Origin: Sulfuricurvum sp. PD_MW2
GTDB lineage: Bacteria; Campylobacterota; Campylobacteria; Campylobacterales; Sulfurimonadaceae
Assembly (NCBI RefSeq): GCF_002633015.1
Contig: NZ_NSIU01000022.1
Coordinates: 1 to 39,097, forward strand
Direction of reading: 5' to 3'
Length of the DNA: 39,097 nucleotides
Part shown: piece after piece, positions 1 to 11,600 of the stretch
How positions within the stretch are numbered: the first letter of the stretch is position 1
Layout of the letters: the number at the start of each line of letters is the position of its first letter
Made by a program: the position numbers and the translations under genes
The notes under the pieces: model-generated
What the model saw: only the letters and a program-made list of their open reading frames with translations
The model's database searches: none
What the model was told of the DNA's origin: nothing

Positions 1-12
1 TCGGAGCGTTAA

Positions 13-1332
13 GTGTTGATAAGAGACAGGAAAAAAACTATATTATTTCTTCTCACTTTGGAGATGCTCTCTTTTTCAAAAGAGATCTCCTATGAAGCGT
101 TAAAGATTTCTGCAACAGAACACTCCCACTGGCTTAAACTCCGCACTATTGATACCTCAATTGAGAAAACCCGTTTGGACAGTGTCTATTCGGGTCTCTA
201 TCCTCAGTTATCCCTTGGCTACAGCGGAGAGTATAATAAAAACCTAGATCAAACAACTTCCGGAAGCATATCGGTAGGGGGGACTACGATCAATTCAGCT
301 GTTCGCAATAAAGACTCTTTGGCGTTAAGTCTCAATTACGAACTCTATCACTTCGGAACGACACTAAAGCAAATCGAAATATCCAAAAAAGAGATAGCAT
401 TCAAAAAGCTTGAAGTATGTAATGAAGAAAACAAGCTTTTTCGAGAAATCTTGGACCTTTATGCAACGGCTCAAAAAGCTCAAAGTGAACAGAACTATAA
501 AGCTCAAATGCACGCATTACGTCAAGAACTCTATACCCTCAAACAACGTCTTTATGCCGCAGGGAAAGAGTCACGTGTATCGGTCGGGGATGAAGCGATC
601 CGTCTGATAGAACTGGAGCGGGATATTGAACGTGCTCAAATGAGTTATGAAGAGAACCTCATAGCCCTCACCAAACTTTCCCATATCGATCTTGACCTAA
701 AATCGACCCAATTGCTTCCTTTAGGCACCAAAGCCAAAGATATTCATATCGGAAGTTTCGAAGAGAGTTCTCAAGCTCGCCAGTACAGAGATAAAATTGA
801 CCAAAAGAATACCGAAATCTCCCTCAACATCCGTACCCAGCTTCCGGTACTATCGCTTTATTCAAACTATTACCTCTACGGTTCTGATATGCATAACGCC
901 TACAACGCTTTTGAAGATATGAAACCCAATAGCTGGAATGCAGGGTTAAGCCTCCGATGGAACCTGTTTGAGGGGTTCAAATACAACAGTGAATCGGCAC
1001 GATTGCATTTCGAGAGGGATCGATTGAATGAAGAGTATGCATTAGCCAAACGGGAGTTTGATGCACAAACCCAAATCTCTCAACAAAAAATAGACCGTTT
1101 AACCCAATTGCAAAAAAATAATGTATTGATAGTGAATGAATCCCGCTCCAAAATAGCCATGATCAAACGGCTAAGAGAACATGGTGAAGCAGACGCGGTG
1201 AGTGAGGTGAGTGTGAAGCTCGAAACATTAGAGAGGGAGTTGACATTGGAATCTGAGAGGATACAACATGCTTATGAAGCGGAAGCATTGAAGTTGCAAC
1301 ATAGAGGAGCGGAAGAATGCACTCCGCGTTAA
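13..1332 (+). CDS. TolC-family outer membrane channel of a type I secretion system
   Basis: This is the likely outer membrane efflux channel that connects the downstream ABC exporter and HlyD-type adaptor to the cell exterior. The 439-residue product is the usual size for TolC-like proteins. It begins with a short basic, hydrophobic signal-like stretch (RKKTILFLLTLEML), followed by long amphipathic, Gln/Glu/Lys-rich helices interrupted by beta-strand-like segments (for example LSLYSNYYLYGSD and AGLSLRWNLFEGF), the two-repeat pattern of this family. The start is GTG at 13, or TTG at 16, behind a GGAG motif at 3-6. There is no ATG before codon 18, and the window begins just 12 bases upstream, so a start further upstream cannot be excluded. 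Its last 16 bases overlap the next gene, which indicates translational coupling. The family is clear; the exact ortholog is not. Confidence 0.85.
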   Translation: MLIRDRKKTILFLLTLEMLSFSKEISYEALKISATEHSHWLKLRTIDTSIEKTRLDSVYSGLYPQLSLGYSGEYNKNLDQTTSGSISVGGTTINSAVRNKDSLALSLNYELYHFGTTLKQIEISKKEIAFKKLEVCNEENKLFREILDLYATAQKAQSEQNYKAQMHALRQELYTLKQRLYAAGKESRVSVGDEAIRLIELERDIERAQMSYEENLIALTKLSHIDLDLKSTQLLPLGTKAKDIHIGSFEESSQARQYRDKIDQKNTEISLNIRTQLPVLSLYSNYYLYGSDMHNAYNAFEDMKPNSWNAGLSLRWNLFEGFKYNSESARLHFERDRLNEEYALAKREFDAQTQISQQKIDRLTQLQKNNVLIVNESRSKIAMIKRLREHGEADAVSEVSVKLETLERELTLESERIQHAYEAEALKLQHRGAEECTPR

Positions 1333-3416
1333 CGGCATTAGAGGTTGCCGCAAAACTCAACCGTATCGCGATCGATACCCGTGTCATCATCAAAGAATAC
1401 GCTCTAGGGGAAAGCGAACCCTCCATCGAAGAGCTTAACCGTATCGCGATAGCACAAGGGTTTCGTGCTACCATCAAAAAACTCTCGATCGAGAAACTGA
1501 TCGAGAACTATCCTATGCCCATCATTGTTCAGCGGCTGGATGGAAGCTACTTTAGCATCTTGCAGGCCAATGGGGAAAAACATGAGCTATTGATCTTCGA
1601 CATTACCCGTAAAGAGCCTTATATTATGTCATATGAGGAGTGGGCGCAACAGAGTAGCGGTAAAAGTATCGTCCTTAAACACCGAATCTTGAGTGCGGAA
1701 GCCCGTTTCGGATTCGGATGGTTTTTTTATCAGATCATGAAATATAAAAAGGTAATTGCCGAAGTCTTGATCGCCTCGTTCGTCCTCCAGCTCTTTGGTC
1801 TCGTCGCACCGCTCTTTACGCAGGTGATACTCGATAAAGTTCTCGTCCATCGTTCTATGAGTACGCTCGATGTACTCGCTATCGCTTTTATCGCCGTGGC
1901 GATCTTCGAACTCATGATCACTCTGATCAGAAGCTACATTTTTGCCCATACCACCTCTAAGATCGATGCGAGATTGGGTGCCAAACTCTTTCACCATCTC
2001 TTAGCCCTCCCGTATGTTTATTTCGAAAAGCGGAAAGTAGGAAATATTATCTCCCGTGTACGTGAACTCGATCAAATACGTGAATTCATCGCCAATAAAT
2101 CAGTCACCTTGATCCTTGATGTTTTGTTCTCCGTCGTATTCGTAGCGGTGATGCTTCTCTACAGTGTCAAACTTACTCTTATCGTCGTAGGCTTCGTTGC
2201 CGTCATCGGAACGCTCTATTTCTTTATTACCCCCGAACTTCGCCGCCGCCTTGAAGAGAAGTTTCAGATGGGAGCTAATTCCAACGCCTATCTCGTCGAA
2301 GCGGTGAGCGGCGTACAAACGGTCAAGTCCCTGGCACTAGAAGGGTCCATGCAGCGCAAATGGGAAGATTATCTCGCCCGTTACGTCAACTCCGGTTTTC
2401 ATCTGATCAACCTCTCCAATATCTTAGGCGGGGTGAGCGGCGTACTCCAAAAACTCATGACCATCTCGATGCTCTATGTAGGGGTAACGCTGGTACTTGA
2501 AGGTAAGCTCAGCGTCGGACAGCTCATCGCCTTTCAGATGTTTGCCAACCAGTTCACAGGACCAATGCTGCGTCTGGTCAATCTGTGGAATGAGTTTCAA
2601 CAAACGCTTCTATCGGTCGAGCGTCTGGGGGATATTCTCAATACCCCGACCGAACAGACCGATGATAAAGCGATTACACTTCCAGGAATCGGAGGAAGCG
2701 TGACGTTTGATAACATCAATTTTAGCTATGCTCCCGATAAGCCGGCCGTCTTGCACGGTATCAGCGCCGAAATACCGCAAGGTTACAGCGTAGGATTGGT
2801 AGGACGCAGCGGCAGCGGTAAAAGTACGATCACGAAACTGATCCAACGTCTCTATATCCCTAACTCGGGAACGATCTATATCGACGGGGTTGATATACGC
2901 CATATGAATCCTAAATGGCTCCGTAACAATATCGGAGTGGTGTTACAGGAGAACTACCTCTTTAGCGGAACAATCAAAGAGAACATCTCCCTCTCTCGTC
3001 CCGATGCTCCGATGGAGGCAATCCTAAGCGCATCGCGTATGGCGGGAGCGCATGAGTTTATCAGTGAACTCTCCGAAGGGTACGATACCCAAGTAGGTGA
3101 GAGAGGTGCGGCGCTCTCCGGAGGTCAACGCCAACGGATCGCCATCGCCCGTGCGTTGCTCACCAATCCTCGAATCCTCATCTTTGATGAAGCGACCTCG
3201 GCGCTGGACTATGAATCTGAGCGGATCATCCAGAATAATCTTCAGAGCATTAAAACGGGCAGAACGATGTTTATCGTTGCTCATCGTCTCACTACCGTCA
3301 AAGACTGCGACGTCATCCTAGTCATGGACAAAGGGCACATCGTCGAGCGCGGAAGCCATGAAGAGTTGATGAAACTCGGCGGATACTATCACAAGCTTTA
3401 TACACAGCAAGGTTAA
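1317..3416 (+). CDS. Type I secretion ABC transporter with a C39-like domain (HlyB/LapB class)
   Basis: This inner membrane ATPase drives one-step export of unfolded substrate, most likely the giant RTX protein encoded downstream. Residues 1-130 form a peptidase-C39-like domain. The catalytic Cys is absent near the N-terminus (ALTALEVAAKL), and the position of the catalytic His reads DGSYFSIL, so it should bind the substrate rather than cleave a leader, as in HlyB. Residues about 145-440 hold the ABC transmembrane segments. The nucleotide-binding domain follows, with Walker A GRSGSGKST (about residue 497), signature LSGGQRQR (about 599), Walker B ILIFDEATSALD (about 620) and an H-loop in IVAHRLTT. 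The 699-residue length is typical. The ATG has GAGGAG six bases upstream and overlaps the end of the channel gene. Confidence 0.95.
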   Translation: MHSALTALEVAAKLNRIAIDTRVIIKEYALGESEPSIEELNRIAIAQGFRATIKKLSIEKLIENYPMPIIVQRLDGSYFSILQANGEKHELLIFDITRKEPYIMSYEEWAQQSSGKSIVLKHRILSAEARFGFGWFFYQIMKYKKVIAEVLIASFVLQLFGLVAPLFTQVILDKVLVHRSMSTLDVLAIAFIAVAIFELMITLIRSYIFAHTTSKIDARLGAKLFHHLLALPYVYFEKRKVGNIISRVRELDQIREFIANKSVTLILDVLFSVVFVAVMLLYSVKLTLIVVGFVAVIGTLYFFITPELRRRLEEKFQMGANSNAYLVEAVSGVQTVKSLALEGSMQRKWEDYLARYVNSGFHLINLSNILGGVSGVLQKLMTISMLYVGVTLVLEGKLSVGQLIAFQMFANQFTGPMLRLVNLWNEFQQTLLSVERLGDILNTPTEQTDDKAITLPGIGGSVTFDNINFSYAPDKPAVLHGISAEIPQGYSVGLVGRSGSGKSTITKLIQRLYIPNSGTIYIDGVDIRHMNPKWLRNNIGVVLQENYLFSGTIKENISLSRPDAPMEAILSASRMAGAHEFISELSEGYDTQVGERGAALSGGQRQRIAIARALLTNPRILIFDEATSALDYESERIIQNNLQSIKTGRTMFIVAHRLTTVKDCDVILVMDKGHIVERGSHEELMKLGGYYHKLYTQQG

Positions 3417-3424
3417 TAGAAACT

Positions 3425-4738
3425 ATGAATCTCTTTCACACCAAAGACAAACACGAATTTACCCCGCTTCTCGTCGAGATTGAAGAACGCCCGACTTCTC
3501 CGCTGGGACGGGGGCTGTTTTACACCATCATCGCGATTCTCGTCGTAGGGCTTCTTTGGCTCTTTTTTGCCAAGATCGACGTTGTAGTGAGTGCTAGAGG
3601 CAAGGTGATCCCGGAAGGGGAGATAAAAACACTTCAACCGATAGAATCGGGTTCCATCAGCGCTATCCATGTGCGTGAGGGGCAAGCGGTCAAAAAAGGA
3701 GATCTTCTCATCGAAATCGATCCCTCCGTCAGTGAGACAGATTTGGAGTCCAAACAAAAAAATCTCTCCCTGATGGAGCTCGAAATAGGGCGGCTAAATG
3801 CATTAATCAAAGAGAAACCTTTTATCCCTAATCCTGCATGTACCGACAATGCTGCTATATCCGCGCAGCAGTTAGCCTATATCTCCACCAAAAGCGCCTA
3901 TGATCAGCAGATTATGGTGACCGAGCAGCAAATACAGCAGGCCAAAGCTCAAAGCCAAAGCGCTAACGCCGATACGGCACGACTCAAGCAGCTCCTCGGT
4001 AATGCCAAAGAACACGAAGCACGCCTCAATGAGGTACTCGATATCATTGCCAAGCGTGACTATATCGATGCTCAGAATCAACGGATCGAGTATCAAGAAC
4101 AGTTGCGGATGAGGGAACATGCCCAAAGCCAATCAGATGCCCACATCGCCGAATTACAAAACCAACTTCGCCTCACGACCCAGCAATATCGTCAAAAGCT
4201 ACTCGAAGAGCTGACACAGAAAAACAAGGAAGCCACCGCACTGCGCACTGAAGTGGAAGCGAGTCTATTCCGTCACACCAAACAGCGTATTCTCTCTCCT
4301 GTGGATGGCTACGTAGGACAACTCCTTGTTCACACCGTTGGCGGTGTCGTTACCCCGGCTGAAAAACTAATTACCGTCGTCCCCAAAGACGCACCCTTGC
4401 TTATCAAAGCGACTGTCATGAACCAAGACATTGGCTTTGTAACCAAAACGATGGAATCGGAAGTGAAAATCGATACTTACGATTTCCAAAAATACGGACT
4501 GATCCATGGACACGTTAAACACATCGCTGATGATGCCATCGAGGATGAGAAACTGGGATCCGTATACGAGATCATGATTACTCCGACCAACACGACACTC
4601 AAAGGAGAAGGGAAAACCCTCCCTATCCATGCAGGGATGAGTGTCACGGCAGAACTCAAAGTGGGTAAACGCAGAGTGATCGAGTTCTTTATTTATCCGA
4701 TGATCAAATATCTCGATGAAGGGTTGAGTGTGAGATGA
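3425..4738 (+). CDS. HlyD-family periplasmic adaptor of type I secretion
   Basis: This membrane fusion protein bridges the ABC exporter and the TolC-like channel. The 437-residue product has a short cytoplasmic N-terminus and one membrane helix (about residues 31-50, FYTIIAILVVGLLWLFF). A beta/lipoyl half-motif follows (GSISAIHVREGQAVKKGDLL), then a long Gln/Lys/Glu-rich coiled coil (about 95-275), the second lipoyl half (SPVDGYVGQLLVHTVGGVV) and a C-terminal beta-barrel region. That is the standard HlyD layout and length. It starts eight bases after the ABC gene ends, so the two are probably cotranscribed. The ribosome-binding site is weak, which suits coupling to the upstream gene. Confidence 0.95.
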   Translation: MNLFHTKDKHEFTPLLVEIEERPTSPLGRGLFYTIIAILVVGLLWLFFAKIDVVVSARGKVIPEGEIKTLQPIESGSISAIHVREGQAVKKGDLLIEIDPSVSETDLESKQKNLSLMELEIGRLNALIKEKPFIPNPACTDNAAISAQQLAYISTKSAYDQQIMVTEQQIQQAKAQSQSANADTARLKQLLGNAKEHEARLNEVLDIIAKRDYIDAQNQRIEYQEQLRMREHAQSQSDAHIAELQNQLRLTTQQYRQKLLEELTQKNKEATALRTEVEASLFRHTKQRILSPVDGYVGQLLVHTVGGVVTPAEKLITVVPKDAPLLIKATVMNQDIGFVTKTMESEVKIDTYDFQKYGLIHGHVKHIADDAIEDEKLGSVYEIMITPTNTTLKGEGKTLPIHAGMSVTAELKVGKRRVIEFFIYPMIKYLDEGLSVR

Positions 4739-4797
4739 AAATATTAAGACAAAGGATACCTATGCAAAATAATCCAATCCAAAGAAAGGCAGCCTAA

Positions 4798-5655
4798 ATG
4801 AAAAAGTCCTTGTTATTCCTACTCGTTTTCATCACGAGTATCACCCTCTACGCTTCCGACGTGATCCTCTCCAACACTCTCGGGGCATACTACTGCGCCC
4901 AAGAACCGAATCCAAAGACCTATATCAAACATACGGTTGAAGATCCGATCAGCATTTACTGGGAGGACAACGTCTATCCTGGGTTTGATGATAAAGATGC
5001 CGAACTGATGGTGAAGAACTACCTTGACGGGGTGCATTTGCAAACGATGGCACTCAATACACGCGATGGAAAAGTGAAGATGTACTTTTATGTCAATATA
5101 CCTCAAAGTTATGTTGCTCTGGTGAAGGAGGGGTATACGGTTACGAAGGAGGCTCAAAAAAAGCATGCGATATTTGAAGATGCTTGGAAAAAATACAAAG
5201 CCAAAGAATGGACAAAAGCAGAATTTGATGTTGTTGCGAAGGACTCTGGGGAAGCGAACAAAATAAAAGAATCCCTCACCAAACAGATCGAAACTGAAAA
5301 AGTGAAACTTGATCTTGTCATCACTGAAACGACTCGCGATCAAATGCCCCAGATGAACTACACCGTAAAAACCGAAGAAGTCCATCTCTCAGACTTAGCC
5401 AGTAAAGTTCTCTACAGTGATGAAGTTAAAGTCACTGATAACCGAACCAAAGAGGTGATTGCCTATAACCGCCGTATCATGCAGCTCTATTCAGCTAGTT
5501 TGATACCAGATGTGGCGATGGGTGGAAGACGATTTTACCCACATCCGCTGTGTGGAAAATCAGGGATAGAGATATTCGATGAAGATGTATTTACAGCTAT
5601 GGGAAGGGTAGGTGTAACTATTTTCCCCTTTAAACACACAAAACTATACTGGTAA
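4798..5655 (+). CDS. Secreted protein of unknown function, between adaptor and RTX genes
   Basis: I do not recognise this 285-residue protein. It has a clear Sec signal peptide (MKKSLLFLLVFITSITLYA, cleavage likely before SDV), so it should be periplasmic or surface-associated. The mature part has only two Cys, one near the N-terminus (YYCAQEP) and one near the C-terminus (HPLCGKSG), which could form a disulfide. A central Lys/Glu-rich, probably helical stretch (about residues 118-170) is flanked by beta-prone regions. It sits 59 bases after hlyD and ends ten bases before the RTX start, so it is almost certainly in the same transcript. Position suggests an accessory role in folding, surface retention or immunity for the RTX lipase, but nothing in the sequence proves this. 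An AAAGG motif lies about eight bases before the ATG. Confidence 0.75.
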   Translation: MKKSLLFLLVFITSITLYASDVILSNTLGAYYCAQEPNPKTYIKHTVEDPISIYWEDNVYPGFDDKDAELMVKNYLDGVHLQTMALNTRDGKVKMYFYVNIPQSYVALVKEGYTVTKEAQKKHAIFEDAWKKYKAKEWTKAEFDVVAKDSGEANKIKESLTKQIETEKVKLDLVITETTRDQMPQMNYTVKTEEVHLSDLASKVLYSDEVKVTDNRTKEVIAYNRRIMQLYSASLIPDVAMGGRRFYPHPLCGKSGIEIFDEDVFTAMGRVGVTIFPFKHTKLYW

Positions 5656-5664
5656 GGATTACTT

Positions 5665-8600
5665 ATGGCAAACATTCAAGACACAATCACAGAAATGGGT
5701 CAACTTTCCAACTTGGCGTATATTAGTTATGGAGATCAAATATACAAAGGGAGAACTTTTCAAGAAAATTTTACATTAAAAGACAAAGACGGAAAACCGG
5801 TTGCATTTTATCTTGACAACTCTTATACCGTTATCGATTATGATAACAACTCTGGTGGACATGGAATGGAAGCTGTTCTGCTACGGAATAACACTACAGG
5901 AAAATTCGTCATTGCCTTTCGAGGAACACAGGAACCCGAAGACTATGTCTATGACGTAACAACAGGATTTCTCAATTATAATCCGCAAATTCCAGATGCA
6001 ACGAAATTTGTAAATGATATGATTGATAAATATGGAAGTAGTGAAGGGCTTTTAAAATCCAACCTCACCCTCACAGGACATAGTCTGGGAGGTATTCTCA
6101 CCCAAGCAATCGGTGCAGATTTAAGAATCCCAGGTTATACCTTTAACTCATGGTCATCGAGTAATCTGATTGATTATACCAATTGGCTTCCTGATCCATT
6201 GGGGCTTTTGCATCGTGTTGCTTCATGGCTTGGGTGGGGAGCGGAAGAAGAAACATTTGCTCAACATAATATCCTCAATATCTCCTATACCGATTCAGGA
6301 ATGACTAATGGCGATCCGTTGTCTAATGCGCTAAGCGAAGTCCTCTGGATAAATAAATTTTTAGGCCCAATACTACCAATTTTTGGTGAAAACCTCAATA
6401 CTATTGAGGGACATAGAATGCCTAATTTGATAAAGGCATTAAATCATTATGATGCTGTATTGAAATATTTTGAAAACAAAGATTTTGTTGTGTTAACCAT
6501 GGCATATATGCTTAGTGATTTATCTCATGCTAATAAATATTACGAAACAACGGAAGGTTTTTTTAATTTAATTGGGCTTAAAAGTGCCGCATTAAACTCT
6601 TTATCATTTAACTTTTTGAATGACTTAACCCAATTTGAAATAGCCGATCAAGCTAAATCTGACCGAGCTGTTCTCTTTGCCCTTATCCGTTTAAACGGCT
6701 TTGCAGTTGAGGGTAATTTGAATGCTTATAATCTCGATTTATCTAAATATTCATCACAATATATCGAAGATCGCAGTCTGTTACTTTATACAGCTCTTCA
6801 TGCAACTACTCTTGATAGAAGTAAGTTAGAAATTCGTGATAGAGGGTTTGGAATTGGGTATGGAAGTTCTAATAACTTCGATATACAACATATTATTTTT
6901 GGTTATGATGGTGAAGACGACTTTATTGAAAAAGATTTTGGGATCATTGGAGGGAATAAAGAAGATCACATTTACGGTATGGGTGGGGATGATAAACTAT
7001 TTGGTGGTGCTGGCGATGATATCCTTGATGGCGGAGAGGGAAATGATAAACTTTATGGCGGTACAGGCAATGATACCTATTACTCAGGTGATGGGGATAC
7101 GATCAGTGACGAAGACCGTAAAGGTAAGGTATATTTTGAAGAGAAACTTCTCACAGGTGGAACGTTAAGTGAAGAACATGAACTCTACAATCTCTATCAA
7201 GGTGATGGAGGGACTTACTACTTCCAAAAAAACAATAATACGCTGATCTACCAAAAAGGGGATCAATTTCTCACCATTGAGGATTTTTATATACAAGCAA
7301 ATACGTTAGAGATAACTCTAAGCGATGGTGGCACGGTAGGAGGTAGTACTACTACTTCCAATTCTACAGGAGGGGGCAGTTCATCAGGCGGAGGCACAAG
7401 TGGTGGCGGAAGTTCATCAGGTGGAGGTACAGGTGAAACAGGGATAGGAGGTGATCCAACCTCGACTGACCCAAGCAATCCAACTCCAACTGATCCAACC
7501 GATATTCCTCCTGAAGATACCTCAACTGACAATCCCAAAGACGGTCACCCCTTTGACCCAACCTCATTCGATCCACCGCGCCGTGATCCTCTCGTACTAG
7601 ACCTAAACCATGACGGTAAAATCTCCACCGTATCCCTCTCTGATTCGAATGCTTATTTTGATCTGACAGGAGATGGGATAAAAGAGAAAGTAGGGTGGGT
7701 TCAAGCCTCTGAGGGAATCGTAGTATTTGATAAAAACGGTAACAGCAAGATCGACGGTATCAGTGAAGTATTCGGAACGGCTACCACGAGCGGATTTGCG
7801 GAACTGCGAGCTTTGGTGGATACTAACTATGACGGAGTGATCGACCGACGTGATGAACTCTACTCTCAGCTCAAAGTCTGGCAAGATACCAACGGTGATG
7901 GTATCTCTCAATCCAACGAACTCAAATCCCTCAGCCAAGTAGGGGTCAAAAACATCGAACTAAACGTCATTGGTACCAACATCAACCTAAACGGCAATAT
8001 CCTCAGTGAAGCAGGACGTTACGGTGACAGTAGGGGTACACGTTCTCTCGCGGCGGATATAGAGCTGACGTTTGACTCGCGTATCACCACCGTCGATACC
8101 GCTCTCATCCCTGATTATACTATACATCCCGAAGCCGAAGCTCTTCCAAAACTCCGAGGATATGGTGTCGTCTATAACAGTGAAATAGCCTACAACATTA
8201 ATCCCCATCTCATCTCTATCGCACAATCGCTCACCTCCGATCTCTCCACCCTCGCACAAGGGTTTGATCAGTACCTCGCCGAATACTCAGGGTTCAATAC
8301 GATGTTAAGAACCGTACAGGAAAAATACGCTCTCTCAACCACTCCGATCCTCTCCGATATGGATAAAAAAGTATGGATATACGAACACTTTATGGGAGTG
8401 AATCGTTTTAGCAGTGCTATAGAGTCCCGTATCCTCTCAACAGCAGAGGCTATGCAAACAGGCGCTCCGGCGAATGTAGTCGCAGGAGCCTATAACACTG
8501 CCAACGTCAATGCTGCCTACACCAAACTCCATGATCGCTATGAAGCAATGTTTGCTCTGCAAAGCCTCTATCCGCAGATCATGAACACAATGACCTACAA

Positions 8601-11600
8601 TGTCGGCATCGATGAGTTCGTAATCTCCGATACTGCGACATTTACCCAAAGCATCACGGATTATTTCAACAATCCGAATAATACGATCGAATCCAAACTC
8701 TATCTCGCTGATGCGATGAATACACTGGAGACGACGTTTTTGCATTTTACCGCTGCTGAAGTAACGGCAGGGATCACCGATCCATTGATAAGAGAACTCA
8801 CTAGCGCCATCTATACCGGAACGTATAAAGCACACGTCTATGAAAACGGTACCTACAGCTCAGGTAATATTCTAGCCGTCGGAAGCGAGAATGCCGACAT
8901 GATCACGATAGGCGGATTAGCAGGCTCTACAGTTTTGGCGGGGAGAGGAGATGACATCATTAACGGCTCAAAAGGCAATGATGTCTATCTTTATCGCACT
9001 GGGGATAGACGTGATACGATCATCGATGGAGGCGGGAGTGATACGCTTCGTCTCACCGATCTGTTCCAAAGTGACATTGTACTTCGATCTGAAGGGAAAA
9101 ATTTGATTATTGCTCGTTTTGAATATGGTAAAACGTTTGAAGAATTGAGCGATAAAGTGACATTCATCAACTGGCTCGATAGTGTGAATCGTATTGAAAA
9201 TATCGTATTTAGCAATGGAAGCAGTCTCGATTTCTCCACGATTGTTCGTGATTATTTTATCGGAAACGGTGATGATCGTATCGATCTCTCATCGGGTGCA
9301 GACACAATAGACTCTTTGGGCGGAAATGACATTCTACATGGTTTGGAGGGGAATGATTCACTCGATGGAGGAGCAGGTAACGATGTTCTTTACGGAGATG
9401 AAGGGGATGATATACTAGCCGGAGGTAGCGGAAACGACACCCTCGATGGGGGAAGCGAAAATGACACCTACCTCTATAACCTCGGAGACGGTAAAGACGT
9501 AATACTCAACGTGAGCGGAAAGGATACTTTACAATTCGGTGCAGGCATTAGTATAGATTCTCTGTTCGTCCAATATCTCACCAACGGCGATATGGTAATC
9601 GGACTCAAAGAAGATGCTAAAACGCTCTCAGAACTCAGCGATACAATCACGATTCGCGGATGGAATAATCCATCAAATCATTTGGAATCGATCCTCTTAA
9701 GTGATGGCAGTGTCGTCAATCTCGATACACTTCAAATCCCAACTGAGGGGGATGATCTTCTCACATTCGGTGATAACAGAGTGAGTATCGATCTATTGGG
9801 TGGCAATGATACAGTTATTTCAGGCAGCGGAAATGATGTAATTGATGGCGGCTATGGAGACGACATCTTGATAGCGGGTGTGGGGAACGATATCCTCAAC
9901 GGCGGAGTTGGTAGTGATACCTTGCAAGGGGGATTGGGAGATGATCTCTACCTCTACAGTAGAGGTGACGGTAAAGACACTATCATCGATGAATACCGCT
10001 ATGGTTACAACGGTAATTCCCAATCCAATGCAGGAAACGATACCCTCCGTTTTGGTGAGGGAGTCACGACTGCTGATCTAATTGCTAAAGTGGTTGGTGA
10101 TGATCTGATTCTCGCACTCAAAGAAGAGGGTAAAACGTTTGAAGAACTCGGCGACGTTATCACGATCAAAAACTGGGTCAACCCTGCTATCCGGATCGAA
10201 ACAATCCGCTTGAATGATGGCAGTATCGTCGATCTTGCCTCTATCCAATCGGCGAGCGAAGGAAATGATAATCTGATCTTCGGCGACAGTGCCGTAAATG
10301 TGGATGCCCTCGGTGGTAACGATACGCTTATCACAGGTTCAGCCAATGACGTGCTTCACGGCGGTGAAGGTGCAGATACGATCCGAAGTCAGGGCGGGGA
10401 TGATACCCTCTACGGTGATGCGGGAAATGATGTGCTTTATGCGGGTAGTGGTAATGACATCCTCAATGGCGGTGAGGGTGCTGATATCCTCTACGGGGAG
10501 AGCGGCAATGATACATTAGCGGGTAACGGCGGTAACGATACTCTCGTAGGAGGATTAGGAAACGATACTTACCTCTTCGGTTTGGGGGATGGACACGACA
10601 CGATCATCGACGAATACACTTACGGTTCAGGGGGCAACGATACGCTTTGTTTCGGTGAGGGGATTACGACAGCCGATCTCGTTGCTCGTTCAGTGAGCGG
10701 CAGTAACGATCTGCAAATCGGTATCCGAGAGAACGGCAAAGGGTTTGATGCTTTTAGCGACATTATCACTCTAAAAAAATGGTTTGATGCGTCCATGCGG
10801 ATCGAGAATTTCGTACTATCTGATGGAACGTCGATCAGTCTCTCGCAAATACAAGCAGGAACCGATGGAGATGATTACCTCGTTTTCGTGGATACAGATA
10901 CGGTAATGGATGCGCTGGGCGGTAATGATACAGTCATCACTGCAAACGGCAATGATACGATTAGCGGCGGAAGTGGTAATGATGTGCTAATCACTAATAG
11001 CGGAAATGATACTCTTAGTGGAGGGGAAGGGAATGATATTCTTAAAGCAGGCGATGGAAACGACATCCTCAGCGGTGGCATCGGCAACGATACATTAGAG
11101 GGGGGAGCGGGTAATGATACTTACTGTTTCGGTATCGGCGATGGCAAAGATCGCATTACCGATGGCTCAGGAGTAGATTCTCTCATCTTCGGGGATGGGA
11201 TTTCAACGGATAATCTTGTCGCCCGTGTCATCAACGGTAGTGATGATCTGCAAATCGCGATCCGTGAGGATGGCAAGAGCTTTGATCAGCTCAGCGACGT
11301 CATCACTATCAGCGGTTGGCGAAATGCGGCATACCGTATCGAAAACCTCCGTTTAAGTGACGGAACTGCCATTGCCCTTACTCAAATCGAACGATCCAGC
11401 GAAGGGGATGATTATTTGGTATTCGGTGATGAGGGGGGTAGTGTCAATGCTCTTGGTGGTAACGACACGATTATCACGGGTGAAGGGGCTGATACCCTCA
11501 TAGGGGGAGCAGGCAGCGACATCCTCAAAGGAGGAAAAGGTAACGATACTTATCTCTTTAACCTGGGCGACGGAGTTGATACCATCTTCGATGAGTTAGG

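Noticed and set aside
4762-4797. An 11-codon frame (MQNNPIQRKAA) between the adaptor and the secreted-protein genes
   Set aside because: It is very short, with no evidence of function; at most it is a leader peptide.
4819-5385. A 188-codon open frame on the minus strand
   Set aside because: It lies wholly inside the secreted-protein gene, which has a signal peptide and good context. The antisense product is low-complexity and Phe/His/Val-rich.
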